A DNA stretch of 64,000 bases from Facklamia hominis CCUG 36813 (GTDB lineage: Bacteria > Bacillota > Bacilli > Lactobacillales > Aerococcaceae): assembly GCF_000301035.1 (NCBI RefSeq), contig NZ_JH932292.1, forward strand, positions 1,609,708 through 1,673,707, in the 5' to 3' direction. Positions 23,984 through 34,064 of the stretch are shown here, one piece after another. How positions within the stretch are numbered: the stretch's first letter is position 1; the number at the start of each line of letters is the position of its first letter. The notes beneath the pieces were generated by a model. The model was given only the letters and a program-made list of their open reading frames with translations. It did not search any database and was not told the DNA's origin. The translations under genes were made by a program, and so were the position numbers.

Positions 23984-25128
23984 TGATGACTTTTTCAGAT
24001 ATGATTAATTTATTGATGGCGTCCTATGAATCCTGGTTGGTTTTATTGGTGACTGCAGTGACTTGTGCTCTGATCGGAAGCTTTTTGGTCTTGCGCAACC
24101 TGTCTATGATTGCCGATGCGATTTCACACTCGGTGTTATTGGGGATTATCCTCGGCTTTTTTATTGCGGGAGACTTAGACTCACCTTGGTTGATTTTTGG
24201 AGCGGCTGCTCTGGGCGTGGTGACCGTTTGGTCGACCGAAACCCTCAGTAAAACGGGGCTGGTGGAAAGTGATGATGCGGTCGGGATTGTTTATCCCTTG
24301 TTCTTTGCCTTAGCGGTCATCTTAATTACTCGCTTTGCCTCGAATGTCCACTTGGATACCGATGTGGTTTTAACCGGAGAAGTGATTTTAACACCGCTCG
24401 ATCGAGTGGAGCTTTTTGGTTTTTCACTGCCGACGGCTTTGTTCCAAATGAGCCTGCTTTTGGGCGTGAATGCTTTATTTATTGTGATCTTCTTTAAAGA
24501 TTTGAAGTTGACCACTTTTGATAATCAATACGGTCATCTCTTAGGCTTTAATGCAGGACTCTTATTCTATGTTTTGATGACCCTTAATTCGGTGACCACG
24601 GTTTTGGCCTTCGATGCGGTTGGGGCGATTCTTGTTGTCGCTTTTCTCGTAGGTCCGGGTGCTTCGGCCTATCTCTTCTGTAAAGATTTGAAGCAAATGC
24701 TTGTTGTAGCCATGCTTTATGGAATTATTAATGCGACTTTAGGTTATTTTATCGGGATTGCATGGAACGTATCGATCGGTGGAATGGCAGCGGTCATGAC
24801 GGGCGTGACCTTCTTCTTAACCTTCTTATTCCACCGTCAAGGGCTTTTAACAGCTTTATGGCTTCGTTACCGTCAATCCAAGCAGTTGCGCTATGATTTG
24901 GTGCTCTTGCATATTTATAGTCATACCCTGCAAGGGCAAGAGAAGGAAGAATTGCGGACGGATTGTTTGGATGAACACTTCAAATGGTCGAAAAAAGAAG
25001 TGGATAAGGCCTTGACGGTCTTATTTAAGGCGGACTATGTGACGGTCGATACTAGCAAGCAAGTCTATCGCTTGACCCCAGCAGGTCTTGACCGAATCCA
25101 AGCTATTCAACAGGAATATGGAATCTAA
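23983..25128 (+). CDS. Metal ABC transporter permease with C-terminal winged-helix domain (MntC-like)
   Basis: The ABC-3 permease core (about 1-285; MIADAISHSVLLGIILGFF and DAVGAILVVAFLVGPGA) is followed by about 95 cytosolic residues predicted as a winged helix (LRYDLVLLHIYSHTLQGQE, then WSKKEVDKALTVLFKADYVT). The same permease-plus-wHTH layout occurs in the MntC proteins of bacilli. The domain resembles the DNA-binding part of MntR, but a regulatory role has not been shown to my knowledge. It is the last gene of the operon. Confidence 0.9.
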   Translation: MMTFSDMINLLMASYESWLVLLVTAVTCALIGSFLVLRNLSMIADAISHSVLLGIILGFFIAGDLDSPWLIFGAAALGVVTVWSTETLSKTGLVESDDAVGIVYPLFFALAVILITRFASNVHLDTDVVLTGEVILTPLDRVELFGFSLPTALFQMSLLLGVNALFIVIFFKDLKLTTFDNQYGHLLGFNAGLLFYVLMTLNSVTTVLAFDAVGAILVVAFLVGPGASAYLFCKDLKQMLVVAMLYGIINATLGYFIGIAWNVSIGGMAAVMTGVTFFLTFLFHRQGLLTALWLRYRQSKQLRYDLVLLHIYSHTLQGQEKEELRTDCLDEHFKWSKKEVDKALTVLFKADYVTVDTSKQVYRLTPAGLDRIQAIQQEYGI

Positions 25129-25245
25129 GCAAGCTGAATGATTATATAAACGCTAGCTTTGTTGGGGAGGCGATGGCCTTTTCGCTTGCCTATAAAAATA
25201 AAGCAACAGTTGTGATTTACTAATTCGAAAATTTATTTCAAAAAC

Positions 25246-25398
25246 TGAACCCTTCCCTCTGCTGTGGCGGACCGCCTAGAGCCTCTTTCAGAGTCTTGCC
25301 AGCTCAAGGGACTACTCAAAGGCTAAGCGCTAAAGCGCCAAGCCTTTGATGTGTGTCCCTTGTCCAAATGCCACGGCAGAGGAAGGGTTCTTTTCCAT
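25246..25398. repeat. Convergent-gap hairpin repeat, family 2, copy a
   Basis: The outer arms GAACCCTTCCC-TCTGCTGTGGC and GCCACGGCAGAGGAAGGG pair almost completely. Inside is a second stem, GGGAC...GTCCC, enclosing CAAAGGCT-GCGCT/AGCGC-AGCCTTTG. The copy lies in the 950-bp convergent gap between the metal transporter and the P-type ATPase, which otherwise holds no gene that I can support. Confidence 0.78.
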
Positions 25399-25787
25399 AA
25401 ATTTTCCGATTTGATTTAAGATTTGGTTAATTATTTTTGAGAGAGTAAGCATAGCGCATTAAAGATAGGCAGTCTCTATAATCGAGACAAGAATTTATGG
25501 AAATGGGTCTCATTAATGATTGAATATATTTAACAACTCTCTTTTAAAGAATGAAATCGATATAAATAATTCCATTTGTTAGGGTAGTTTATAAAAGCTA
25601 GCCTTAATTTGACAATCCTGATCTTAAATTTTTAAGATAATAAAAGATTTATCCAATTGATTAAACTGGGTACTATTCATTTTAGATATTTATAAAAATA
25701 CCTCAGAATTGACTTTCTTTAATCATACGGTTATGTCATCTATTAAGTAGTTAAGCGATAGCCTTGAAACAGGCGATAAAAATAAAC

Positions 25788-25930
25788 CAATCCCGCAGCC
25801 GTGGTCAAAGGATAGTTGGCACACATCAAAGGCTTGGCGCTTTAGCGCTTACGCTTTGAGTAGCCAGCTGAGCCAAGGAGACTTCTTTAGAAGGCTCCTG
25901 GCGGTCCACCACAGCTGTGGGATTGGATTT
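25788..25930. repeat. Convergent-gap hairpin repeat, family 2, copy b (opposite orientation)
   Basis: The arms CCAATCCCGCAGCCGTGG and CCACAGCTGTGGGATTGG pair with each other. The inner CACACATCAAAGGCTTGGCG block is the reverse complement of the block in copy a. The outer arm sequence differs from copy a on both sides in a way that keeps the pairing. An additional stem with GGAGACTTCT/AGAAGGCTCC lies on the right. Confidence 0.78.
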
Positions 25931-25969
25931 AATTTTTATCAGCCAGTGAAAAGGCTCTTTCTTCCTCGT

Positions 25970-26015
25970 CTAAAGGAAGCTCTCTGCGGTCCACCACAGC
26001 AGATGGGAGGGTTTT
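25970..26015. repeat. Family 2 repeat, partial copy c
   Basis: GCGGTCCACCACAGCAG followed by ATGGGAGGGTTTT matches one arm of copies a and b; the partner arm is missing. It is a broken or half unit 65 bp from the end of the ATPase gene. Confidence 0.65.
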
Positions 26016-26080
26016 AATTTGAAGTTAATTGTCGGATTGGATGCTAGGTATAAGTTGTTTACTCGATGATGCTGAATGGC

Positions 26081-27961
26081 TTAATTTTTAGGAGCTTTGA
26101 GTAATCTTAACCCATTCAGAATGACCAACAAGGTTGATCCTTCATGCAACAAGACGGTCAATGGCATGGCGTGCCAACCCATGAATGAAGCCAAGACCAG
26201 GTAGACAACAACGGCTAAGGAGAAAAAGATATTTTGCCAGATCACGCGGTTCATTTTACGGGCGACTTGATGGGACAGGACAATTTTTTTCAGTTGATTT
26301 TCTAAGAGAACGAGGTCGGAGACTTCGATGGCAATGTCTGTTCCTTGCCCCATCGCAATTCCAACATCAGCCTGAACCAAGGCAGGGGCATCATTGACCC
26401 CGTCACCAACCATAGCGGTGTAACCAAAGGCTTTTTGCAATGCTTGAATCTGGCTAGTCTTATCCTCGGGCAAGACATTGGCAGCCACTCGCTCGATGCC
26501 TAATAATTGACCGATGGCTTGACCGGTTTCTTTAGCATCTCCAGTAATCAGCTGGGTGTGGATGCCTTGTTGACGGAGATATTCCAGGGCAGCTTTAGCA
26601 TCTTCACGGACTGTATCCATTAAGGCAATGGTTGCTAGAATCTCTTCGTCTTCTGAGAAATAAACCACTGTTTTACCCGCTTGGGCCCAGTCATGGGTCA
26701 AAGCTTGGATCTTTTGGGGGACATTTGGATAGGAAGATGCCTTACCGATCCGATATTGATGGCCTTGGTAATCACTGATCAGACCTTGACCTACTTGAGT
26801 TTGGACGGTGAGTTCAAGTTTGTCTTGGGGGGTGAAGTAATCTAAGATCGCTTGGGCAAGGGGATGGTTGGCCTGACTTTCCATAGCAACCAGCAGGTCA
26901 ATGCTGGCTTGGGAATGAGCTTCATCCACAAAATAATGATCCGTTACCTGGGGTTGACCATGGGTCAAAGTCCCCGTCTTATCAAAGGCCATGGCTTGAA
27001 CTTTGGCTAGGGCGGATAAGTAGTGACTGCCCTTCACCAGGATGCCACGTTTGGCTAGGAAGGAAGTGGCAGATAGACTGGCTGAAACAGTTGCTGCAGC
27101 TAGGGCACAGGGGGAGGCTGCGACTAAGACATTTAAGCCCTTATTTAGACTGTCACTTAAAGGAAGGTTCGTTAACAAGGGACCCAGCAGGGAAATGGCG
27201 ATCACGAATAAGATAACCCCATTCACATAGTAGGGTTCGTAGTGGTCGATGAGGCCAGCGATGCGGGTTTGGTTGGCTTGATTTTGTTGGACGAATTCAA
27301 GAATACGGCCAAAGACGGAATCTTCTTTACTCTTGGTCACTTCCATGACGAATGATCCTTCACCATTAAGACTGGAGGCATAGACCGGGTCTCCCACTTG
27401 TTTGCTTTGAGGGAGCGATTCGCCCGTAATGGCAGCCTGGTTGATCTGGCTGGCACCACTGATAATCGTGCCGTCACAGGGAACCTGATCACCCGCTAAG
27501 ACTTGGATTTGGTCACCGATTTGAACTTGGTCGACGGCGATGATCTCCGTTGATCCGTCCGATTTGATCCGCCGAGCCTTAAGGGGGTTCAAGGCTAACA
27601 ATTTAGAGATTTCGCGTTTTGACCGGTCTGATGCGGCATGTTCTAAGAAATGAGCGCCCGCAAAAATTAAACATAATAGACTGGCTTCCGCAAATTCACC
27701 CAGTAAAGAGGTTCCGATAGCGGCCAGTCCCATAAGAATATGGGCATTGGGCGCGAAAAAACCCCTTTCTTGACTTGCTTCGATGGTTTCTTCAATCCCT
27801 TCTTTGATGATAGCATGGTAACCCGCTAATAGACAGGCTAGGACGAATAAGCTATTAGCGATAAGCCCTTCCTTTAGATAAAAAGCAACCGCGCTGACAC
27901 CCAGAGCCGCAATATAAGCGAACAGGGGTCGGTTGGAAGCGTGATGATGACAATGACTCAT
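26081..27961 (-). CDS. P1B4-type heavy-metal exporting ATPase (PfeT/FrvA/ZosA-like)
   Basis: A 626-residue P-type ATPase that should pump a divalent metal out of the cell, most likely Fe2+ (also Co2+ or Zn2+). It has the transport motif SPC (VAASPCALAAAT), the phosphorylation site DKTGTLTHG, NHPLAQ, the hinge MVGDGVNDAP and a C-terminal LHEGSTLLVILNGLRLL. SPC together with HEG[GS]T is the P1B4 signature, as against CPC in CadA and CopA. The N-terminus has no metal-binding domain, only a short His/Cys run SHCHHH. The strong GGAGGGATT site precedes ATG 27961. Two ArsR-like palindromes lie directly upstream. Confidence 0.88.
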   Translation of the reverse strand: MSHCHHHASNRPLFAYIAALGVSAVAFYLKEGLIANSLFVLACLLAGYHAIIKEGIEETIEASQERGFFAPNAHILMGLAAIGTSLLGEFAEASLLCLIFAGAHFLEHAASDRSKREISKLLALNPLKARRIKSDGSTEIIAVDQVQIGDQIQVLAGDQVPCDGTIISGASQINQAAITGESLPQSKQVGDPVYASSLNGEGSFVMEVTKSKEDSVFGRILEFVQQNQANQTRIAGLIDHYEPYYVNGVILFVIAISLLGPLLTNLPLSDSLNKGLNVLVAASPCALAAATVSASLSATSFLAKRGILVKGSHYLSALAKVQAMAFDKTGTLTHGQPQVTDHYFVDEAHSQASIDLLVAMESQANHPLAQAILDYFTPQDKLELTVQTQVGQGLISDYQGHQYRIGKASSYPNVPQKIQALTHDWAQAGKTVVYFSEDEEILATIALMDTVREDAKAALEYLRQQGIHTQLITGDAKETGQAIGQLLGIERVAANVLPEDKTSQIQALQKAFGYTAMVGDGVNDAPALVQADVGIAMGQGTDIAIEVSDLVLLENQLKKIVLSHQVARKMNRVIWQNIFFSLAVVVYLVLASFMGWHAMPLTVLLHEGSTLLVILNGLRLLKAPKN

Positions 27962-27995
27962 AATAATCCCTCCTAATGATAATCACTACGATTAA

Positions 27996-28027
27996 ATGAA
28001 TATAAATTCATATGAATATATATTCAT
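27996..28027 (-). promoter_or_regulatory. Tandem 16-bp palindromes upstream of the metal-exporting ATPase
   Basis: ATGAATATAAATTCAT (27996-28011) and ATGAATATATATTCAT (28012-28027) abut exactly. AT-rich dyads with TGAA..TTCA arms are typical operators of ArsR/SmtB-family metal sensors such as CzrA. A SmtB-like sensor is encoded at 29787-30080 and is a natural candidate to bind here. Confidence 0.7.
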
Positions 28028-28139
28028 TATATATCCTTGATCAAAAGAGTCAAGCTTTTAAGCAAAAAAATTAGGATTTCCATCTGACGCTCCATTTTAA
28101 GGCGAGGGTTATTATGATATTTTGCCATTAGCTTGAAAT

Positions 28140-28177
28140 AAAAAATCTCCCCAGACGATGGCTATCGCTGGGGAGAG
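28140..28177 (-). terminator. Terminator of the NADH oxidase gene
   Basis: On the minus strand CTCCCCAG, a 13-base loop region with internal GATAGCCATC pairing, then CTGGGGAG and TTTTTT, about 30 bp after the stop codon. Confidence 0.88.
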
Positions 28178-28207
28178 GCTTGCTATTTGGATGAGAGATT
28201 CGTCTTC

Positions 28208-29551
28208 TTATTCCTTGTCAAAGCTTTTAAGAGCGGCTTGAGTAATATAGTTATAAGGTTGGTTAAAGTGAGGTAGGAAGAAGAGGTCGGTAAAGGCTAG
28301 GCGATCGATCGTGACTTGTTCTTGGATAGCCAAGGAGAAGAGATGGATATTCGCCGAGATGTCGTAGCGCGAGGCGAGTTGGGCCCCTAAGATTCGGTGA
28401 CTCTTCTTGTCATAAATGATTCGGATTTTGACTTCTTCATTTTCTGGCATAAAGCCTGGGAATTGGGTATCTTGGAAGTCGACAAATTCAATCTCGAAGC
28501 CGGCATCTTTAGCGGCTTGTTGGGTTAATCCGGTTGATACAAAGTTTAAGCCATTGATGGATATTCCATTTGATCCCTGAACTCCATTGGCTTCGATCAC
28601 CCGACCATCAATATTATAACCTGCCACTAAGCCAGAGCGAACAGCATTAGAAGCTAAGGCAATATAGGTTTCTGCTTGGAGGGCATTGGAGTAGATGGTT
28701 GCACAGTCTCCCACCGCATAGACATCCGGATCGGAAGTTTGTTGATGGCGGTCAACATGGATGGCATGACAAGGGCCTAATTCCAAATGGTCTTGGGCGA
28801 GTTGGACATTGGGGATAAAGCCGACCGCTGAGATAATGGTATCGACTTGGTAGCGGCCTTTATCCGTCACCAATTCACACACCCGTCCTTGGTCATCGCC
28901 AACAAATTCGGTGGCTAATTCCTTAAAATGGAGTTCAATGCCAAGCTCTTCTAAGTTTTGGTCCATTTGAGCCGAGAAGTCAGGATCATAATAGCCAGGT
29001 AGGGAGTGGTCTTGTCCATCAAATAACAAGACTTTCTTGCCGCGGCGAATGGCTGCCTCGGCTAGTTCTGTTCCGATATAACCAGCACCGATGACGGCCG
29101 CAGTTTTGACAGAATCTTTAGTGAATTCTTGGTCGACTGCTTCTCCTTCTTGGAAGAGCTTGAGGAAATGAATGCCTTCAAGGTCGGATCCAGGAATAGG
29201 TAGTTGGATAGGAAGGGATCCGGTTGCTAGGACGAGCTTGTCGTAGGATTCTTCCAGCTCTTGGCCGTCTTTGGTTTTGGCATAGACTTTTTTAGCTGGG
29301 TAATCAATATGGGTGACCTCGGTTTCTAAGGAGATCCGAGCCCCTTTTTTCTGGAAATCTTCCTTATTGGTATAAAAGAGCCCTTGATTGCTATCGATTT
29401 GACGGCCTACCCATAGGGCGGTTCCACAGCCTAGATAGGATAGGTTGCTATTTCGATCAAGCATGACAACTTCATGTTTTTGAGGGCTGGCTAAAAGGGT
29501 ATTAGCGACTGCAATACCAGCATGGTTCGTTCCGATAATGACAATTTTCAT
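28208..29551 (-). CDS. nox: NADH oxidase, water-forming (Nox type)
   Basis: A 447-residue FAD enzyme that oxidises NADH with O2, reducing it to water in lactic acid bacteria. The single redox Cys42 in LSYLGCGTALW, the N-terminal FAD motif IGTNHAGIAVANTL, the second Rossmann motif AVIGAGYIGTELAEA and the VYAVGDCA FAD motif are all present. Members of this fold also include CoA-disulfide reductases and NADH peroxidases; the SYLGCGTALWVG context is that of Nox. It is divergent from the ArsR gene. Confidence 0.88.
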   Translation of the reverse strand: MKIVIIGTNHAGIAVANTLLASPQKHEVVMLDRNSNLSYLGCGTALWVGRQIDSNQGLFYTNKEDFQKKGARISLETEVTHIDYPAKKVYAKTKDGQELEESYDKLVLATGSLPIQLPIPGSDLEGIHFLKLFQEGEAVDQEFTKDSVKTAAVIGAGYIGTELAEAAIRRGKKVLLFDGQDHSLPGYYDPDFSAQMDQNLEELGIELHFKELATEFVGDDQGRVCELVTDKGRYQVDTIISAVGFIPNVQLAQDHLELGPCHAIHVDRHQQTSDPDVYAVGDCATIYSNALQAETYIALASNAVRSGLVAGYNIDGRVIEANGVQGSNGISINGLNFVSTGLTQQAAKDAGFEIEFVDFQDTQFPGFMPENEEVKIRIIYDKKSHRILGAQLASRYDISANIHLFSLAIQEQVTIDRLAFTDLFFLPHFNQPYNYITQAALKSFDKE

Positions 29552-29786
29552 ATGAGTTAGCCTCCTTTAATATGATCCTAGTATAGCAAACTTTGTTCAT
29601 CAATACACAAGATATGCACTTGAAAAGATTTATTTTAAAAATTTTATATAAGAAGGCTTCTATTAGTATTAATAATAGATTGTCCTAGACTTTGAGAACG
29701 TATTATTGGTCGTTGAGCGTTCAAAAGTGGGATCCAGCGTGGTATGATGGTAGTAATGAGCAATCGAGGAGAAAGGGAGACGCTGC

Positions 29787-30080
29787 ATGGATCAAAAAGC
29801 GGTTATGATACAAGAAATATCTAGTTTTTTTAAGGTTTTAGGGGATAAGACGCGTTTGTCCTTGCTTTTTTTGTTGGAGGAGGAGTCACGAAATGTCTCT
29901 GAACTAGCTCAAGCCTTAGGCATGGAACAGTCGGCTGTGTCTCACCAGCTTAAAGTCCTAAAAGACGCCAAAATTGTTAAGTCGAACCGCCAAGGAAAGT
30001 CGAATTATTATTCCTTGGATGATGGCCATATTTTCACGCTCTTAAAGCAAGTGCGTGATCATATTCAAGAAGATGCTTAA
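29787..30080 (+). CDS. ArsR/SmtB-family metal-responsive repressor
   Basis: A 97-residue winged-helix repressor (VSELAQALGMEQSAVSHQLK recognition region). The C-terminal helix reads LDDGHIFTLLKQVRDHIQED and keeps Asp, His, His, Glu at the spacing of the alpha-5 zinc/cobalt site of SmtB (Asp104, His106, His117, Glu120), whereas the alpha-3 Cys box of arsenic sensors is absent. It therefore probably senses Zn2+ or Co2+ rather than arsenite. It starts a rightward group with ybaK (20 bp downstream). A likely target is the tandem palindrome before the exporting ATPase. Confidence 0.87.
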   Translation: MDQKAVMIQEISSFFKVLGDKTRLSLLFLLEEESRNVSELAQALGMEQSAVSHQLKVLKDAKIVKSNRQGKSNYYSLDDGHIFTLLKQVRDHIQEDA

Positions 30081-30100
30081 GAGCAAGGAGGGGGAAAGTC

Positions 30101-30559
30101 ATGTCCAAAAAAGATAAGACCAATGTGATGCGCGTGTTAGAACAAAAAAAGGTGGATTATCAAGCCTATGAATGGGATCAAGTACCGAAGGCGTCGGTGG
30201 ATTTTCCTATTTACAAGACCTTGGTGACTTATGGTAAGACCGGAGATCATTACGTTTTTGTCATTCCTACCGAAAAATACCTAGATCTCAAGGCAGCGGC
30301 TAAGGCAGTGGGTGAGAAAAATATTCATATGTTGTTGGAAAAAGACTTGTTACCCTTGACCGGTTATGTACATGGGGGTTGTTCACCCATTGGCATGAAG
30401 AAGCAGTTTGTGACGGTCTTTGATCAGTCGATTGAGGCCTTTGACCAGATTCTCTTTTCAGCGGGGAAAGTGGGCTTCGCGGTTCAAGTCAGCCCCAAGG
30501 ATCTAGACCGAGTCTTGGATTATCAGTTAGCGATGATTACTAAAGATAAGGAAGACTAA
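30101..30559 (+). CDS. ybaK: Cys-tRNA(Pro)/Cys-tRNA(Cys) deacylase (YbaK/EbsC)
   Basis: A 152-residue YbaK-type editing protein that hydrolyses Cys-tRNA(Pro) made in error by ProRS. Typical segments are the catalytic Lys in VFVIPTEKYLDLKAAAKA, the GYVHGGCSPIGMKKQ turn and IEAFDQILFSAGKVGFAVQV. It follows the ArsR gene by 20 bp with the site AAGGAGGGGG and ends in a terminator. Confidence 0.9.
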   Translation: MSKKDKTNVMRVLEQKKVDYQAYEWDQVPKASVDFPIYKTLVTYGKTGDHYVFVIPTEKYLDLKAAAKAVGEKNIHMLLEKDLLPLTGYVHGGCSPIGMKKQFVTVFDQSIEAFDQILFSAGKVGFAVQVSPKDLDRVLDYQLAMITKDKED

Positions 30560-30560
30560 G

Positions 30561-30592
30561 GAACACTTGCCCGGAGGGTGAGTGTTCTTTTG
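30561..30592 (+). terminator. Terminator after ybaK
   Basis: GAACACTTGCCC-GGA-GGGTGAGTGTTC (30561-30587) followed by TTTT, immediately after the stop codon. Confidence 0.88.
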
Positions 30593-30642
30593 GCATTTGG
30601 CCTAGGGGTGTGGTAGGATGAAGCAAAGAGAGGAGCATGCAG

Positions 30643-31713
30643 ATGGATACACGTGAAGAAGTAAAGGCTTATTATTCCAAGATGTCCTTGGAAAATGAGG
30701 GTCAGATGGCGACGCAGGTATGTTCTTTAGCGGGAATGGGCTTGCCTCGGTCCATTAAAAAAATTCGTTCAGGAATTCCTCAAGAGATTATTGAACGTTA
30801 TTATGGCTGTGGTTCACCGATTCCAGCGGTTCTTGAAGGACAGACGGTTCTGGATTTGGGCTGTGGGACCGGGGTGGATGTCTATACCCTGTCTAAATTA
30901 GTGGGTGAGCGTGGTCATGTGATTGGGGTCGATATGAATGAGGATCAGTTAGCAATTGCTCGTAAATATCAGGATAAGATGACCCGTAAATATAAATATG
31001 CCAAGCCCAATACAGACTTTAAGCAAGGCTATATCGAAGACTTAAAGTCTTGCGGGATTGAGGATAATTCGGTGGATATTGTAGTGTCGAATTGTGTCCT
31101 GAATCTATCACCGAATAAGGAAGCGGTCTTTAAGGAGATCTGGCGGATTCTAAAACCAGGTGGCGAGTTATACTTTGCGGATATTTTTGCGGACCGGCGG
31201 ATTCCGGAGGCCATTAGCCAGGATCCAGTCTTACGTGGGGAATGCCTAGGGGGCGCCATGTATCTAGAAGATTTCCGTCGTATAATGATGAAGACGGGGT
31301 GGCTGGATCTGCGTTTTATGACCAGTCGTCCGGCGCCTATTGGCAATGGCCGGATTGAACAATTAGTGGGCAATATTGGTTTTTATTCCGTAACGGTTAG
31401 GGCCTTCAAGTTACCTGGATTGGTAGAAGATGCTTGTGAAGACTATGGCCAAATCGCCATTTATCGGGGTGGTGTGGCTGATCAGTCTCAGCTCTTCGAA
31501 TTAGACCAAGACCACCGCTTTGAACTCAACCGTCCTCAACAAGTCTGTGGGAATACAGCAGCCATGTTGGAAAAGACCCGCTTTGCGGATTATTTTGAGT
31601 TAATCGGAGATCGCAGTCAGCACTTTGGACACTTCAGTGAGGCCAGACATGAAGTGGATCCGGTAGCAGCCGCTAGGACTTGCCGTCCAGCTGATAGTGC
31701 TTGTCAATGTTAA
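30643..31713 (+). CDS. arsM: Arsenite methyltransferase (ArsM-like)
   Basis: A 356-residue SAM-dependent methyltransferase. It has the SAM motif VLDLGCGTGVDVYTLSKLVG and the ArsM-type cysteines: RYYGCGSPIP near the N-terminus, VVSNCVLNLSPNKEAVF and LRGECLGGAMY, which bind As(III) for stepwise methylation. The C-terminus has the extra domain found in bacterial ArsM and ends in a Cys-rich tail (CRPADSACQC). ATG 30643 is chosen because GAGGAGC lies 7 bases upstream; the ATG at 30637 is too close. The gene has its own terminator at 31717. It is separate from the ars operon at 57.6-61.2 kb, so the genome carries two unlinked arsenic responses. Confidence 0.87.
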   Translation: MDTREEVKAYYSKMSLENEGQMATQVCSLAGMGLPRSIKKIRSGIPQEIIERYYGCGSPIPAVLEGQTVLDLGCGTGVDVYTLSKLVGERGHVIGVDMNEDQLAIARKYQDKMTRKYKYAKPNTDFKQGYIEDLKSCGIEDNSVDIVVSNCVLNLSPNKEAVFKEIWRILKPGGELYFADIFADRRIPEAISQDPVLRGECLGGAMYLEDFRRIMMKTGWLDLRFMTSRPAPIGNGRIEQLVGNIGFYSVTVRAFKLPGLVEDACEDYGQIAIYRGGVADQSQLFELDQDHRFELNRPQQVCGNTAAMLEKTRFADYFELIGDRSQHFGHFSEARHEVDPVAAARTCRPADSACQC

Positions 31714-31716
31714 TTT

Positions 31717-31752
31717 AAAAAGCAGCAAGCCTAAGGGCTTAGCTGCTTTTTT
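31717..31752 (+). terminator. Terminator after arsM
   Basis: AAAAGCAGC-AAGCC-TAA-GGGCTT-AGCTGCTTTT forms a long stem followed by T residues, just after the stop codon. Confidence 0.88.
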
Positions 31753-31801
31753 GGTGTGATTAACTTTGTGAGATATAAAAAAAGGGAAGATGGTTAATAT
31801 T

Positions 31802-31842
31802 AAAAAGCTCGATTCGGTCCTTTGTTGGATAGATCGAGCTTT

Positions 31843-31844
<2 letters not shown>
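31802..31844. terminator. Second bidirectional hairpin before the repeat array
   Basis: AAAAAGCTCGAT (31802-31813) pairs with ATCGAGCTTTTT (31833-31844). It is symmetric with A and T flanks, so it can act on both strands. It lies between the arsM terminator and the family-1 repeats. Confidence 0.7.
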
Positions 31845-33740
<1,896 letters not shown>

Positions 33741-33830
33741 TCAACTTTCTGGTGATTTTATCTGCCAATATAGCACGCTTGGAAAAAGTCCGCAAGGGGA
33801 CTGAGGCAAAAAAGCCGGAAGTGGAGGGTC

Positions 33831-33864
33831 TTTCGTTCGGTTTTACCCAAAAACACGAACATTT
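33831..33864. promoter_or_regulatory. PurBox-like sites upstream of guaB
   Basis: On the minus strand AAAACCGAACGAAA (33844-33831) closely matches the Lactobacillales PurBox (AWWWCCGAACWWT); on the plus strand AAACACGAACATTT (33851-33864) is a weaker match in the opposite orientation. A PurR-type regulator may control guaB here. The rest of the 333-bp guaB/CofE-like divergent region holds AT-rich promoter DNA and a small GGGATC/GATCCC dyad (34000-34025). Confidence 0.4.
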
Positions 33865-34064
33865 AACGAAAGAAGGGGGGAGTATAGCCCATCTTCTTAA
33901 AATTGATGCTATAATTAAGTGAAAAGATTTTTTTTGATTTTAATAAAAAAATTGAAATCGATGCTTTTCTAGGCGGGTATTTTGTAGTAAGATGGTCAAG
34001 GGATCGGAACGTTGGGTGAAGATCCCACTTAAATTTTAAAAAAAGAAAGTGTGGGGAATAACAG

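Noticed and set aside
24063-24251. Frames inside the metal permease and binding-protein genes
   Set aside because: Shadows in other frames of strongly supported membrane and binding proteins.
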